Below, one piece after another: positions 24,301-32,393 of a stretch of DNA of 37,037 nucleotides. Under the pieces are notes generated by a model. It was not told where the DNA came from. It ran no database searches and was given only the letters and a program-made list of their open reading frames with translations. Within the stretch, counting starts at the first letter, position 1. The number at the start of each line of letters is the position of its first letter. The position numbers and the translations under genes are program-made. The stretch spans positions 1 through 37,037 of the forward strand of contig NZ_JAIOSW010000422.1 of assembly GCF_021107415.1 (NCBI RefSeq), given 5' to 3'. Source of the stretch: Desulfobacula sp. GTDB taxonomy: Bacteria; Desulfobacterota; Desulfobacteria; Desulfobacterales; Desulfobacteraceae.

Positions 24301-25127
24301 AAGTTGTTATCTGCATCGTAAGTATAGGTAGTTTCCCTGCTGGCAGGATCAGTAATTTTTGTCAGTCGTCCTAGACTATCGTAGTCAAATGTTATCTGCC
24401 GTCCGGATGTGTCGGCTATTTTTTCCAGCCTGTATTCATAGGCAATGACACTGGATGTCAGCGTCATCATATATTTAGACACCCCGACAATGGGTAGTTT
24501 ACCTGCTGCACTATATTCAAACTGGATGGTATTATCATTAGGATCACTAATACTGGTCAGGTTCCCATTGAGATCAAATTCATATCTCATTCCGGTTTTC
24601 AGAGTTTTGGTATAAGTACCATTGGGGTTTTGTAAAATGACATCTTCGCAGCACCTGACCGATTTCCTGTATTCAAAACCGTTTTTAATATATTCAATCT
24701 TCCGACCAGTGTTATCGATAAAAAGAATATTACCGGAGCTCAGTTTTCTAATTTTGATATCATAGTTGAAAAACCAGCCGTACCCATATCTGCCATTGAA
24801 ATTACGTTGACTTCTGTATGTGTGAAATGCATTAATATCAATGTCTCTTCCCGGAATTTTCAGACCTTGTCTTAATAAAACATACTCACCATTAAACAAA
24901 GAGACTGGATCGCCATCAAATGCTGGGTTTTCGTCGGCCTCGGGTTTAGTTTCTTCTCCATGAGGAACATCTCCACCGTCAGCCGTTGTTCCGCCTAAAT
25001 AAGTACCCCCATGAACATCGCCGCCACCATCACCTGCATAGAGATAACCGGTATTAAATATAAGGGTAAAGCTGAGAAGTGTAACAACGAAAGAATCTTT
25101 AATCATCTTGTATCTATTAAAAAACAT
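21324..25127 (-). CDS. RHS/YD-repeat exported protein with clan-CD-like cysteine peptidase C-terminus
   Basis: This 1267-residue protein starts with a signal peptide, a Gly/Asp/His-rich linker (GGDVHGGTYLGG) and a DUF6531-like region (DGDPVSLFNGEYVL...IPGRDIDINAFHTYRS). About 900 residues of YD/RHS repeats follow (repeated TYDxxGNLxxxTDPxxxTTxxxY units). The RHS core closes with YYSPVIGRFLQVDPIDY and LYNYVLNSPTTMIDPFGL. The remaining 130 residues are a unique C-terminus with PVVAHGY (His1164) and IILYACEAG (Cys1204), 40 residues apart. Both motifs follow hydrophobic strands, as in clan CD peptidases. AAGGAG lies 8 bases upstream, inside the previous gene. It is last in a five-gene operon and no immunity gene follows. 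It could be a secreted toxin or a self-processing surface protein. Confidence 0.85.
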   Translation of the reverse strand: MFFNRYKMIKDSFVVTLLSFTLIFNTGYLYAGDGGGDVHGGTYLGGTTADGGDVPHGEETKPEADENPAFDGDPVSLFNGEYVLLRQGLKIPGRDIDINAFHTYRSQRNFNGRYGYGWFFNYDIKIRKLSSGNILFIDNTGRKIEYIKNGFEYRKSVRCCEDVILQNPNGTYTKTLKTGMRYEFDLNGNLTSISDPNDNTIQFEYSAAGKLPIVGVSKYMMTLTSSVIAYEYRLEKIADTSGRQITFDYDSLGRLTKITDPASRETTYTYDADNNLIKITDSAGDFYIYAYDVDHNMTSITDPRGYTELQNSYDVNDRVVSQIYNGATFGFEYDIETHTTIVTEPNLSKTFYQMNDKGNSVKVIKDYENLKITTEKTYDSDMNLMSEKNPKGHTTNYTWDTKGNMLTMTDHLVGIQTFTYDPVFNRIKTITDELGRVIFFDYDARGNLVKITDPLLKETTFTYDPANGDLLSTTNAYNKTTNFTYNVHGDLTEIRDPLNYTQNFTYDILGNLKSVIDQNDQTTSCEYNDKNELITITDPLNHITRMTYDKNGNRTSVEDAFNRVTNFEYNDYDHLIQITDALNNTISYAYDTNWNITSVTDAENNTTLKAYDLFNRVVNITDAMNNETSMTYDAHDNLASITDARLNTTTYTYDELNRLIRTTYPDTTFEALTYYKTGTLESKTVRDSRTITYAYDELNRLTTTTYPDSTQTVFGYDDLGRLISAVNPSSTISYSYDAFHRVLQYIQDGKTIEYEYDGAGNKTKITYPDASFITREYDPRNQIDIIRDSSNAVIADYTHDKVKQRSRINLANGTAAEYNYNAIYRLTNLTNKIVSPDTTFSSYAYTHDKAGNRKTMTALDGIHSYTYDIIFQLTGVDYPIVAAFPDTVYNYDKTGNRITTANGETVNYTANNLNQYTTVNGTFFLYDINGNLTQDQIRIYVYDIENRLIQTTAPVGTFSYAYDAFDRRVSLFGSSETTKYIYDNNQVIAEYNGSDILLRKFVYGSGIDEPVVIETFGGKFYYHFDGLGSVSGLTNSSGNIIEKYAYDIFGTPEIKSSTGTILLESSVGNPYLFTGRRFDAGTGNYYYRARYYSPVIGRFLQVDPIDYFDSMNLYNYVLNSPTTMIDPFGLLTVTKGINLLPNNEPLGNTVDIRRPTPYYPVVAHGYQFNPNSGYKNIITPEMLKKMIENDNNYKKGQTIILYACEAGKGDNSFARQLSDIMNADVIAANSTVELSTLTVSNNGAWLLFSRRPWFQRIIGLNAKGNPL

Positions 25128-25130
25128 CAG

Positions 25131-26261
25131 CTATCTCCTTATTATGACTTTCCGGCTTTTTGTACCGCAATGATCATCGTAACTCCAGATATTGGTGGTG
25201 AATACATGCTCTCCTTCGGGCAGGTTGCTTGTATCCCAGAAAAAAGTAAACGGTGTATATCCCTCTTCATCCTCGAACAAAAAAATAAGATCAACAAAGA
25301 ACATGACCTCGAACCGGGAGCTTTCAAGATGTTTCCGGTCTCTTTTAGAAAGAACAATTTTCACAGGAACTATACCGTTTAAAATTGGGATACCTTCTGA
25401 ATCTTTTTTGTGCTGTCCCGGGAACACTATTTGAAAATCAGGTTCGTGGCAAAGTGCTGCATCATGGGTTGAATGTTTGAATTTGTTGCTTATTCGAATT
25501 TTCTTTGGTGAGCGCAATTCATTTTGATCAGGAGGGTTCTTAGAAGGAAAATCTTTTTTCAGAGTCTCTCTACTAAGAATAATACTGTTATCCGGTAAAG
25601 AATAAGCAAAAATACTGATCTGCCGGTTTGGCAGTTTAAATAGATTGATCAGTCCATCTTGATCTAATCCGTCCCAGGGCTCTTTCTGCCTGCCTGCTGC
25701 CCTGGGTTCCCAGTCTATGATTGTCCGTAAAAGCAGCGAGTTCTCAACACCTGCTCTGATTCTAACCATACCTGCTTTCGGCAGAATATATCGGATTTCA
25801 CCTTTGAAAGTATCAAGTTGTGCATCCCTTGCTTTGATAAGATTGCCGCCTGTTTCATCTGCAGGATCGTACACTACTGGTTTCTCGTTATTGGTTTTAC
25901 CCATAATTGTAAAAATATAATACCCCGGTGGTAAAAGATGGTTGTGGTCATCAGTGCCGTCCCACTTTATCTTGTGGGGTCCTTTTTCAAGCTCTTTGTT
26001 TTTGACAAGTGTTTTGATCAATAGATCACTTCTATTATAAAGTTTTACGGTAACCTGGCTTTGTTTGGATATATTAAAATGTATGGATACATCTTTTTCT
26101 TTTTCAGGAGAAAACACTTTTTTATCCACCCGGATATTGGTGATTCTCAATGGACGGGTATTAAGGGCGGCCATCTCTTTTTCTGGTTTTAAACGGCCCT
26201 GTGTGCAAGAGAATAACAGGCCGGCCAAGGCAATGAATAGTATAATATTAAGTGTTTTCAT
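25131..26261 (-). CDS. Lipoprotein with FlgD-like Ig domain
   Basis: The frame is open to a TTG at 26276, but the ATG at 26261 overlaps the upstream stop as ATGA and gives a clean lipoprotein signal with lipobox LLFSC (Cys19). Ser is absent at +2 (Thr), so outer-membrane sorting is expected. The mature part has one clear FlgD-type Ig domain (SPEKEKDVSIHFNISKQSQVTV, ending in HKIKWDGTDDHNHLLPPGYYIFTI) and a second weaker one (GEIRYILPKAGMVRIRA, with EPWDGLDQDG). The rest, about residues 240-376, is not recognised. The same domain type is at the end of the 1747-residue protein two genes upstream. It is probably an anchor or scaffold for the other exported products. Confidence 0.72.
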   Translation of the reverse strand: MKTLNIILFIALAGLLFSCTQGRLKPEKEMAALNTRPLRITNIRVDKKVFSPEKEKDVSIHFNISKQSQVTVKLYNRSDLLIKTLVKNKELEKGPHKIKWDGTDDHNHLLPPGYYIFTIMGKTNNEKPVVYDPADETGGNLIKARDAQLDTFKGEIRYILPKAGMVRIRAGVENSLLLRTIIDWEPRAAGRQKEPWDGLDQDGLINLFKLPNRQISIFAYSLPDNSIILSRETLKKDFPSKNPPDQNELRSPKKIRISNKFKHSTHDAALCHEPDFQIVFPGQHKKDSEGIPILNGIVPVKIVLSKRDRKHLESSRFEVMFFVDLIFLFEDEEGYTPFTFFWDTSNLPEGEHVFTTNIWSYDDHCGTKSRKVIIRR

Positions 26262-27157
26262 TTTGTATTTATCCAAACAGGATCAGTACACTTTTTATTC
26301 ATCGGGGTGACAGGTTTTTTATCCGATCCATTGGCCTTCATCTGCCATATCTGAAGCGTTTCCTGTCGGGTTGAAACAAAAAATATGGTCTGATCATTTT
26401 CAGACCAGACAGGCTGTGCATCCAACCCTTGGAAACGGGTCAGCCGTTTTTTTTGATTATTGGTTAAATCCAGTACCCAGATATCACTGTTGCCTTCAGC
26501 ATCAGACGTGTAGGCAATATATCTTCCATCATGAGACCAGCAGGGTTTCATGTTATTATATCGGGTTTCAATCACACAGGCTTTGTTCTCACCTGACTTA
26601 TCCATCACCCATACACCATATTTTTTTTTATTTTTTACAGCAGACACATATGCAATTTTCCCCCCGTCGGGGGACCAGACCGGATCATACTGCCGTCCCG
26701 GCATATCAGTCAGTTTTTGTATGGTCCGGGTTAAAAAATTATATTTCCATATATCGCTGTCATCCATCAGGTCTTCTTTAAAACGGGTAAAGACCATTTC
26801 TTGACTGTCCGGAGAAATATCCGGATCAAAAAGGTTTCCATACTTTTCAAGTATTTTTTTTCCATCATTGTTTTCATCAAGCACTGAATATATTCTAGCG
26901 TTGCTTGTCCGGTAAAGAAATTTTCTCCCCTTTTGATACCACTTGGGTTCTTTTTTGTCCTGGGAATCAAAGGTTAATTGTTCAGATTGCCGGGTATCAA
27001 GATTAAATTTCCAGATCTGCCAGAATTCATCGGTCAGGCAGGAACAACCGATTTGATTTGATGACATCCCTTTGGCAATACAAATATTCACAGGAAGCAA
27101 GAAAAATACTGCTGGAAGAATAATGAAAAAAATTATTTTACTAAATTGATTAATCAT
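26258..27157 (-). CDS. Exported TolB-like beta-propeller protein (PD40 repeats)
   Basis: From the ATG at 27157 this is a 299-residue protein with a signal sequence (MINQFSKIIFFIILPAVFF, cleavage near ICIA). It has at least five WD40-like PD40 blades: DIWKYNFLTRTIQKLTD, DPVWSPDGGKIAYVS, KPCWSHDGRYIAYTSDAEG, QPVWSENDQTIFFVSTR and similar. This matches the TolB C-terminal propeller without the N-terminal alpha/beta domain. The start overlaps the end of the beta-helix gene by 8 bases, and ATGs at 27163 and 27169 are alternatives. A longer frame up to 27325 lies inside the upstream gene and is not used in my reading. It is not the Tol-Pal TolB; a role in binding peptides or carbohydrate at the envelope is inferred. 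Confidence 0.75.
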   Translation of the reverse strand: MINQFSKIIFFIILPAVFFLLPVNICIAKGMSSNQIGCSCLTDEFWQIWKFNLDTRQSEQLTFDSQDKKEPKWYQKGRKFLYRTSNARIYSVLDENNDGKKILEKYGNLFDPDISPDSQEMVFTRFKEDLMDDSDIWKYNFLTRTIQKLTDMPGRQYDPVWSPDGGKIAYVSAVKNKKKYGVWVMDKSGENKACVIETRYNNMKPCWSHDGRYIAYTSDAEGNSDIWVLDLTNNQKKRLTRFQGLDAQPVWSENDQTIFFVSTRQETLQIWQMKANGSDKKPVTPMNKKCTDPVWINTK

Positions 27158-30100
27158 AAACATGAACATTGACATGCTTGGTGAAGGTTGTGTTATTCCC
27201 ACTGTCAAAGGCAGTAATAACCATTGTATAATCTCCCTGGGGACCGTTGCTTTTTTCCAATTCCGTACTGCCGATTTTTCCGTCCCATTCAAAGGTATGA
27301 TTGCCCTGGACTTTAACCATGGCATCGATTAGAGACCAGTTCCCGCCATTGGGATCTCTTAAAGAGATTGAAATTTCCGCCTCCTTGGTCAGGGTATAAA
27401 AAATGGTGCTGATCTGTCCATATGTAGGGGTGATTACATAGGGTTCAGATGAAACATCGGTAATTTGCAGTGTATTATCCTGAAGAACGATGGCATTCTC
27501 AGACATGGATTCTGCCTTCATATTAATACCCAGTTCCCCCACGACCACAGCACCGGAGGCATTGAGACCATCCCATATTTCTGTTTGAGGGCCCTGGCTT
27601 CTTGGAGTGCCTTTAAAAAGAGGATTTAATTTTTTCTGTCCGCCAATGGTCACCCATGCGGCTTGACTCAACTCATACTGAATCTGTATATCCTCATTGG
27701 CGTATGGGTTATATTGTGCCGGGTTAACAGACCCCTCGGTTATACTAACCGGGGTTTTTACATAGGCCGGATCATAGACATCAACAAGTTCATCTCCATC
27801 AAAGGCTTTAATAACATAAACATAGACAGAATGGTCTACCACATCACTATTCACATTTCTTCCATCCCAGGGAATACTATACATTCCAGCTGGCAGTGGC
27901 TTCATTTCCATCAAAGTCATTAGATACGCTCTTTCAAATGTTCCATCCCCAAATTGATCAATAATCATCATCGCCTTATATAATTCGATTGTAATATTCA
28001 ATGGTACATCAAGATGAAATGAAATCAAACTTGAATCATTGTTGGCAGGGTTAATAAATTCTTGAGATACAGAAATTTGAGTAATCAGAAGATGACCTGG
28101 GATGGTATTGCCATTCTCACCATCAAGGATTGTTGATACATCCGCCTGTGCCGATGTATCAGAATCAGAATAATCATATATGTTGTCCCGAATTTCACTT
28201 CTGACAATAGTTCCCCACCAGTTATTATTCAAATCAATTAATTGATTTTCAGCGTCATAAAACCACTCGATAGATACATTGTATGCGTCGTTGTTTCCAA
28301 CTCCGTTATTATAGATATTGTTGTTATTGATGACAGGATGCGGATTTTCATCAACGGAAATGTTACCTCCTTGAATTTTTATTCCGATTAAGTTTTCAAT
28401 AATTGTATTAGCTAAGATTTGGGGGGAGCTTTTGCGATAACAATGAATGGCAGTATAATTTTCATTTAACAGGCAGTTTTGAATCATGGGTGACGAATCG
28501 GTAAGATATATACCATGCCTATTTTTAAAAAATGTGCTGTTGCTGATCAAGGGGCCGGCTTTTTTGCATTCAATACCGCGATCTGCATATTCAATGATTG
28601 AATATGTGATTTGCCCTGTTGCATTTTCATTAAAATAAATCCCCTGCCAGGCACTCAGGGCAGGATATAGTACGGCAGAAGTAAATTTTATCGGACTGGT
28701 TTCTGTCCCTATAGCATTGAGTTCTCCGTCTACCCATAGGTTTTTGCCTTGTGCAAATTTTATGATGACCCCGGGTTCAATAGTCACTGTAATGCCGGGC
28801 AAGATTCTGACATTTTCTGTGACAATGGAAGGGGACTCATCAAGTGTCAATGTCAGGGCAGAAGAGATGATGCCATTAAAATAGATTTGAGTCTGGTTGT
28901 CTGATCGCAGTCCGGCCATATGTTGAAGGATGTAGGTTGCATCTTCTCCGCCGGTTTTTCCATCGTCATTAAAATCATATTTAAAAACTACAGAAGGACT
29001 TGGTGTACTTGAAATCAGTGTTTGGAGGACAGAACTCAGGCTCGGCCCATTCATGAAAATGAAAGAAGAAAAATCCACAACAGGAGAATTGCTGTGATCT
29101 CCAAAGTCATATATCTTTTCTGAAATGGTTTGCACATTACTTGTTCCCCACCAGTTGTGTGTTGCATCAAGGATCACTGCACTAAGATTATGGTATGACT
29201 GGACATAGTAATTATACTCTGAATTATTATCAAAATAGCAATGGTTCACACTGGGGGCCGGGGGCTCAGCATAATAATAATTATTCACTCCCATGATACC
29301 GCGATTGTTAAGCCGTATTTTTGTGTCTGTGATTTGTGGCGATGTATCATTCAATAAATAGATGCCGATATCAGCATACTCCACGATGCTATTGTTTATA
29401 GTCCCTGTAGAATTATGATTAAACCGGATACCCTCCCAGACACCGGGGGCCGGGTCCGGCAGTGCTGAGGTAAAGGTGGCAGGCTGCCCCACCGATGCAC
29501 CGGCTGTCATTATGGCATTTTCCAGCACTGTCAGGACTGCACCGGACATGAATTTTAACGTTGAACCGGGCAGGATAGTCAGCTCATGGCCTTTTATCAC
29601 ACTGAAAGAATAGGGAACGATATAACTGTCGTCCAGAATCATGTTATCCCGGGTTCCGCCAATTAAATACAGCTCCCCGGTCAATGCATGGGTAATGGGT
29701 GTTCCATTCTCAGAATCAAGGAAAGAAGAATAATCCAGGAAAACCATCCGATCATTTTTTCCATTATCATAAATCATGGTTCCGATTTGTTGTGGATCAG
29801 CCGTCCCCCACCAGTTATTTGTTGCATCAAGAGGTCTTATATCGTTATCAATGTACTTTGAAACATAATAATTATAATCTTGGTTTGCATAAATTGAACA
29901 CTGGTTGACTACTGGAAAGGTAAGAGGATCATTGCTATAGCCTCCTGCTTCAATTCCTCTGTTATTGTGACGTATTGTAGAATCAGTTATTTGGGTTGAA
30001 GTACCGGCAGAAATAAAAACACCTGTTGATGCATACTCAACCAAAATATTTTTTAAAACAACAGAATCACTGTCATTCAGCTTGATTCCTTCCCAGTCTC

Positions 30101-32393
30101 CTATGGCCGGGGAAGGTTGAAATGAGGTGAATGTAACAGAGCTCCCTTGGGAATCTCCGGCAGTCATACTCCCATCCTGTGCCACTTCTATATAGGAGCC
30201 AGTCATGAACTTTATGATGGATCCCGGCAGTATGGAAAGTTCGTGCCCAGTCTTTACTGTGTAATAGGACGGCACGATATAATCCCCATTCAGAATGACA
30301 TCTCCCACTGTCATACCTATTAAATAAGTCTCGCCACCCGGAGGAATCACAGGAGAACCGTTTTCAGCATCAAGAAAGGAAGAAAAGTTGACAACCGAAC
30401 TATAATCATTTTGTTTGTAATCCATTATTTTTTCGATGAAAATCTGTGGGTCAGCTGCCCCCCACCAATTGTTTGTTGCATCCAGAACAACAGAGGAAAA
30501 ACCATAGGTGTAATAGTTGTACTGCTGGTTATCTGTAAATGAACAATAATTTACAACAGGATTGGGAACACCAGAGCCATAAAATGTTTTATTAACATAG
30601 ATTCCGGTATTATTAAAACGGAGAGTACAATTGATTATCAATGGACTGGAATTATCAGTGACCTGGACGCCGTACTGTGCATATTCGATAATACAATTAT
30701 CCAGATTGCCGACAGACCCGTCGACAAACTTTATCCCTGTCCAGTCATTCGGCTCAGGTGTTGCATTTGCAGAGGTGAACGTCACCGGAACCATTGATGA
30801 TTCACCGGCATTCAGTACGGCATTTTCAGAAACAGTTAAATCAGCACCGGACATGAATCTCAAAATTGTTCCGGGAAGGATGGTTAATTCAAATCCATTT
30901 ATGACACTATAATAATTTGGAATAATATAAGACCCGTCCAAACTGGTGTTCCCATCGGTTCCGCCAATCAAATATATCTCTCCTGTGGGTGCATGGGTAA
31001 TGGGAGTACCGTTTTCCGAGTCAAGAAATAAAGAATAATCAACGACAGACCGGCTCGGACTGATGCCATGATCATAAATGGTTTCACCAATTTCGTCAGG
31101 ATCTGCCGTCCCCCACCAGTTGTTTGTTGCATCAAGGGGTACAGGGTCAAGGGATATGGTTTTTTCCACCTTATAATTCCAGGTATTTCCATACAAGGAA
31201 CAAAAGTTAATCACCGGACGTGAAGCGATTCCATTGTAATCTTCGACCTCGACGCCATATTGGTTATTTCTGATGACAGTCTGTAATACCTGAACTGAAC
31301 CACCTCCGGATATAAGAATTCCTTTTTCAGCATACTCAACAACAGCATTCTTCAACTCTACCGTATCTGAATTATTGATTTTGATGCCTTTCCAGTCTGC
31401 AATTGCAGGTGCTGACTGCCAGGATGTAAAAATGACAGGATCTCCCTCAAGGTCACCTGCCAGAAGATCAGCACCCTCTTCTATTTCAAAATATCCATCT
31501 GACATAAATTTTATGGTTGTTCCAGGTGAAATGGTAAGTTCATGTCCCGGCAGTACAATAAAGTATGCCGGTACGATATAATCACCATTCAGTGTCCTAT
31601 TACCCAATGTAACTCCATTAAGATATGTTTCTCCACCAACAGGAACCACGGGTGATCCGTTTTCTGAATCAAGAAAAAAAGAAAAATCTACCACCATGCT
31701 TCGCGCGTGATAATCACCATAGTCGGAAATGGTTTTTGCAATTTGATTAGGGTCTGCTGTTCCCCACCAGTTGTTTGTTGCATCAATCACTGTGAGAGAG
31801 CGAAGATACGATGGAACTGAGAGGTTGTTTGATGAATTTCCATAGAAAGAACAATTGTTAATAATCGGTTGTGGAGTTCTGGTTGAATCTACCGCTCCTA
31901 TATTAATACCATAGCTATTATTTCGTATAGTGCAGTTCATAATCTGCGGGGATGTTTGTAAGTTTAATTCAATTCCACTGTATGCATATTCAACAATACA
32001 ATAATTCAAATTCCCATTGGAATTATCTGAAAAACGAATTCCGCGCCAATCTGAAATAGAAGGTGATGCCTGGTTTGAAGTGAAATGGACAGGGTTACTT
32101 TCCATCCCGTTAACATTCAAACTCCCATTATTAGTTAATCGCCTGGAGGAATTAAATTTAACAACAACACCGGGCTCTATTGTCAGTGTAGCTCCAGCAT
32201 CAATATAAATATCTTCTGTAACAATATACGGATTTCCTGTACTGTCCCAGGTAGTATCAGTGAAAATATTCCCGCTTACATTTGTGTCGGCATACACATT
32301 TAATGCAAGCACTATACTTAAAATAACAAACAAACTTACCAATATATATCTGGTTTTATTCAATACAAATCTCATGGCTTTTGCATATTTCAT
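27150..32393 (-). CDS. Large exported parallel beta-helix protein with dockerin-like motif and FlgD-like C-terminus
   Basis: This 1747-residue protein has a signal peptide ending near VYADT. Residues 40-1140 consist of five modules of about 218 residues. Each has a beta-helix segment with NCTIRNNSYGI-type coils and ends in LDATNNWWGTADP; a sixth partial module lies near 1280-1410. The modules alternate between two types (see findings). At about 1150-1175 DFNDDGKTGGEDATYILQHM reads as one half of a type I dockerin, with Asp residues for calcium. After the last module come several FlgD-type Ig repeats with IPWDGRNVNS and FEWDGKIGS motifs. The ATG (GGAGTGA upstream) overlaps the previous stop as ATGA. 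Likely a surface or secreted scaffold that binds glycans or proteins. No pectate-lyase catalytic residues were recognised. Confidence 0.8.
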   Translation of the reverse strand: MKYAKAMRFVLNKTRYILVSLFVILSIVLALNVYADTNVSGNIFTDTTWDSTGNPYIVTEDIYIDAGATLTIEPGVVVKFNSSRRLTNNGSLNVNGMESNPVHFTSNQASPSISDWRGIRFSDNSNGNLNYCIVEYAYSGIELNLQTSPQIMNCTIRNNSYGINIGAVDSTRTPQPIINNCSFYGNSSNNLSVPSYLRSLTVIDATNNWWGTADPNQIAKTISDYGDYHARSMVVDFSFFLDSENGSPVVPVGGETYLNGVTLGNRTLNGDYIVPAYFIVLPGHELTISPGTTIKFMSDGYFEIEEGADLLAGDLEGDPVIFTSWQSAPAIADWKGIKINNSDTVELKNAVVEYAEKGILISGGGSVQVLQTVIRNNQYGVEVEDYNGIASRPVINFCSLYGNTWNYKVEKTISLDPVPLDATNNWWGTADPDEIGETIYDHGISPSRSVVDYSLFLDSENGTPITHAPTGEIYLIGGTDGNTSLDGSYIIPNYYSVINGFELTILPGTILRFMSGADLTVSENAVLNAGESSMVPVTFTSANATPEPNDWTGIKFVDGSVGNLDNCIIEYAQYGVQVTDNSSPLIINCTLRFNNTGIYVNKTFYGSGVPNPVVNYCSFTDNQQYNYYTYGFSSVVLDATNNWWGAADPQIFIEKIMDYKQNDYSSVVNFSSFLDAENGSPVIPPGGETYLIGMTVGDVILNGDYIVPSYYTVKTGHELSILPGSIIKFMTGSYIEVAQDGSMTAGDSQGSSVTFTSFQPSPAIGDWEGIKLNDSDSVVLKNILVEYASTGVFISAGTSTQITDSTIRHNNRGIEAGGYSNDPLTFPVVNQCSIYANQDYNYYVSKYIDNDIRPLDATNNWWGTADPQQIGTMIYDNGKNDRMVFLDYSSFLDSENGTPITHALTGELYLIGGTRDNMILDDSYIVPYSFSVIKGHELTILPGSTLKFMSGAVLTVLENAIMTAGASVGQPATFTSALPDPAPGVWEGIRFNHNSTGTINNSIVEYADIGIYLLNDTSPQITDTKIRLNNRGIMGVNNYYYAEPPAPSVNHCYFDNNSEYNYYVQSYHNLSAVILDATHNWWGTSNVQTISEKIYDFGDHSNSPVVDFSSFIFMNGPSLSSVLQTLISSTPSPSVVFKYDFNDDGKTGGEDATYILQHMAGLRSDNQTQIYFNGIISSALTLTLDESPSIVTENVRILPGITVTIEPGVIIKFAQGKNLWVDGELNAIGTETSPIKFTSAVLYPALSAWQGIYFNENATGQITYSIIEYADRGIECKKAGPLISNSTFFKNRHGIYLTDSSPMIQNCLLNENYTAIHCYRKSSPQILANTIIENLIGIKIQGGNISVDENPHPVINNNNIYNNGVGNNDAYNVSIEWFYDAENQLIDLNNNWWGTIVRSEIRDNIYDYSDSDTSAQADVSTILDGENGNTIPGHLLITQISVSQEFINPANNDSSLISFHLDVPLNITIELYKAMMIIDQFGDGTFERAYLMTLMEMKPLPAGMYSIPWDGRNVNSDVVDHSVYVYVIKAFDGDELVDVYDPAYVKTPVSITEGSVNPAQYNPYANEDIQIQYELSQAAWVTIGGQKKLNPLFKGTPRSQGPQTEIWDGLNASGAVVVGELGINMKAESMSENAIVLQDNTLQITDVSSEPYVITPTYGQISTIFYTLTKEAEISISLRDPNGGNWSLIDAMVKVQGNHTFEWDGKIGSTELEKSNGPQGDYTMVITAFDSGNNTTFTKHVNVHVYD
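29000..32330 (-). repeat. Five tandem coding repeats of about 650 bp in the beta-helix gene
   Basis: The strings encoding NNWWG recur on the plus strand as CCCCACCAGTT or close variants near 29146, 29806, 30460, 31111 and 31762, giving periods of about 650-660 bases. A sixth, diverged copy is near 28212. Other shared blocks are those for PGxxxKFM, VEYA and DSENG. Copies differ at many positions, so this is an old expansion rather than a recent exact duplication. Ends are approximate. Confidence 0.75.

Noticed and set aside
21900..24500. Dense short repeats resembling a CRISPR array
   Set aside because: They are degenerate coding YD/RHS repeats in one open frame, without identical repeats or constant spacers.
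26258..27157. True TolB of the Tol-Pal system
   Set aside because: No N-terminal TolB domain, and no tolQ, tolR, tolA or pal gene nearby; only the propeller repeats are shared.
27157..27325. N-terminal extension of the propeller protein (56 residues before the ATG at 27157)
   Set aside because: It overlaps the end of the beta-helix gene, would put a polar stretch before the signal peptide, and an ATG overlapping the upstream stop explains the start better.
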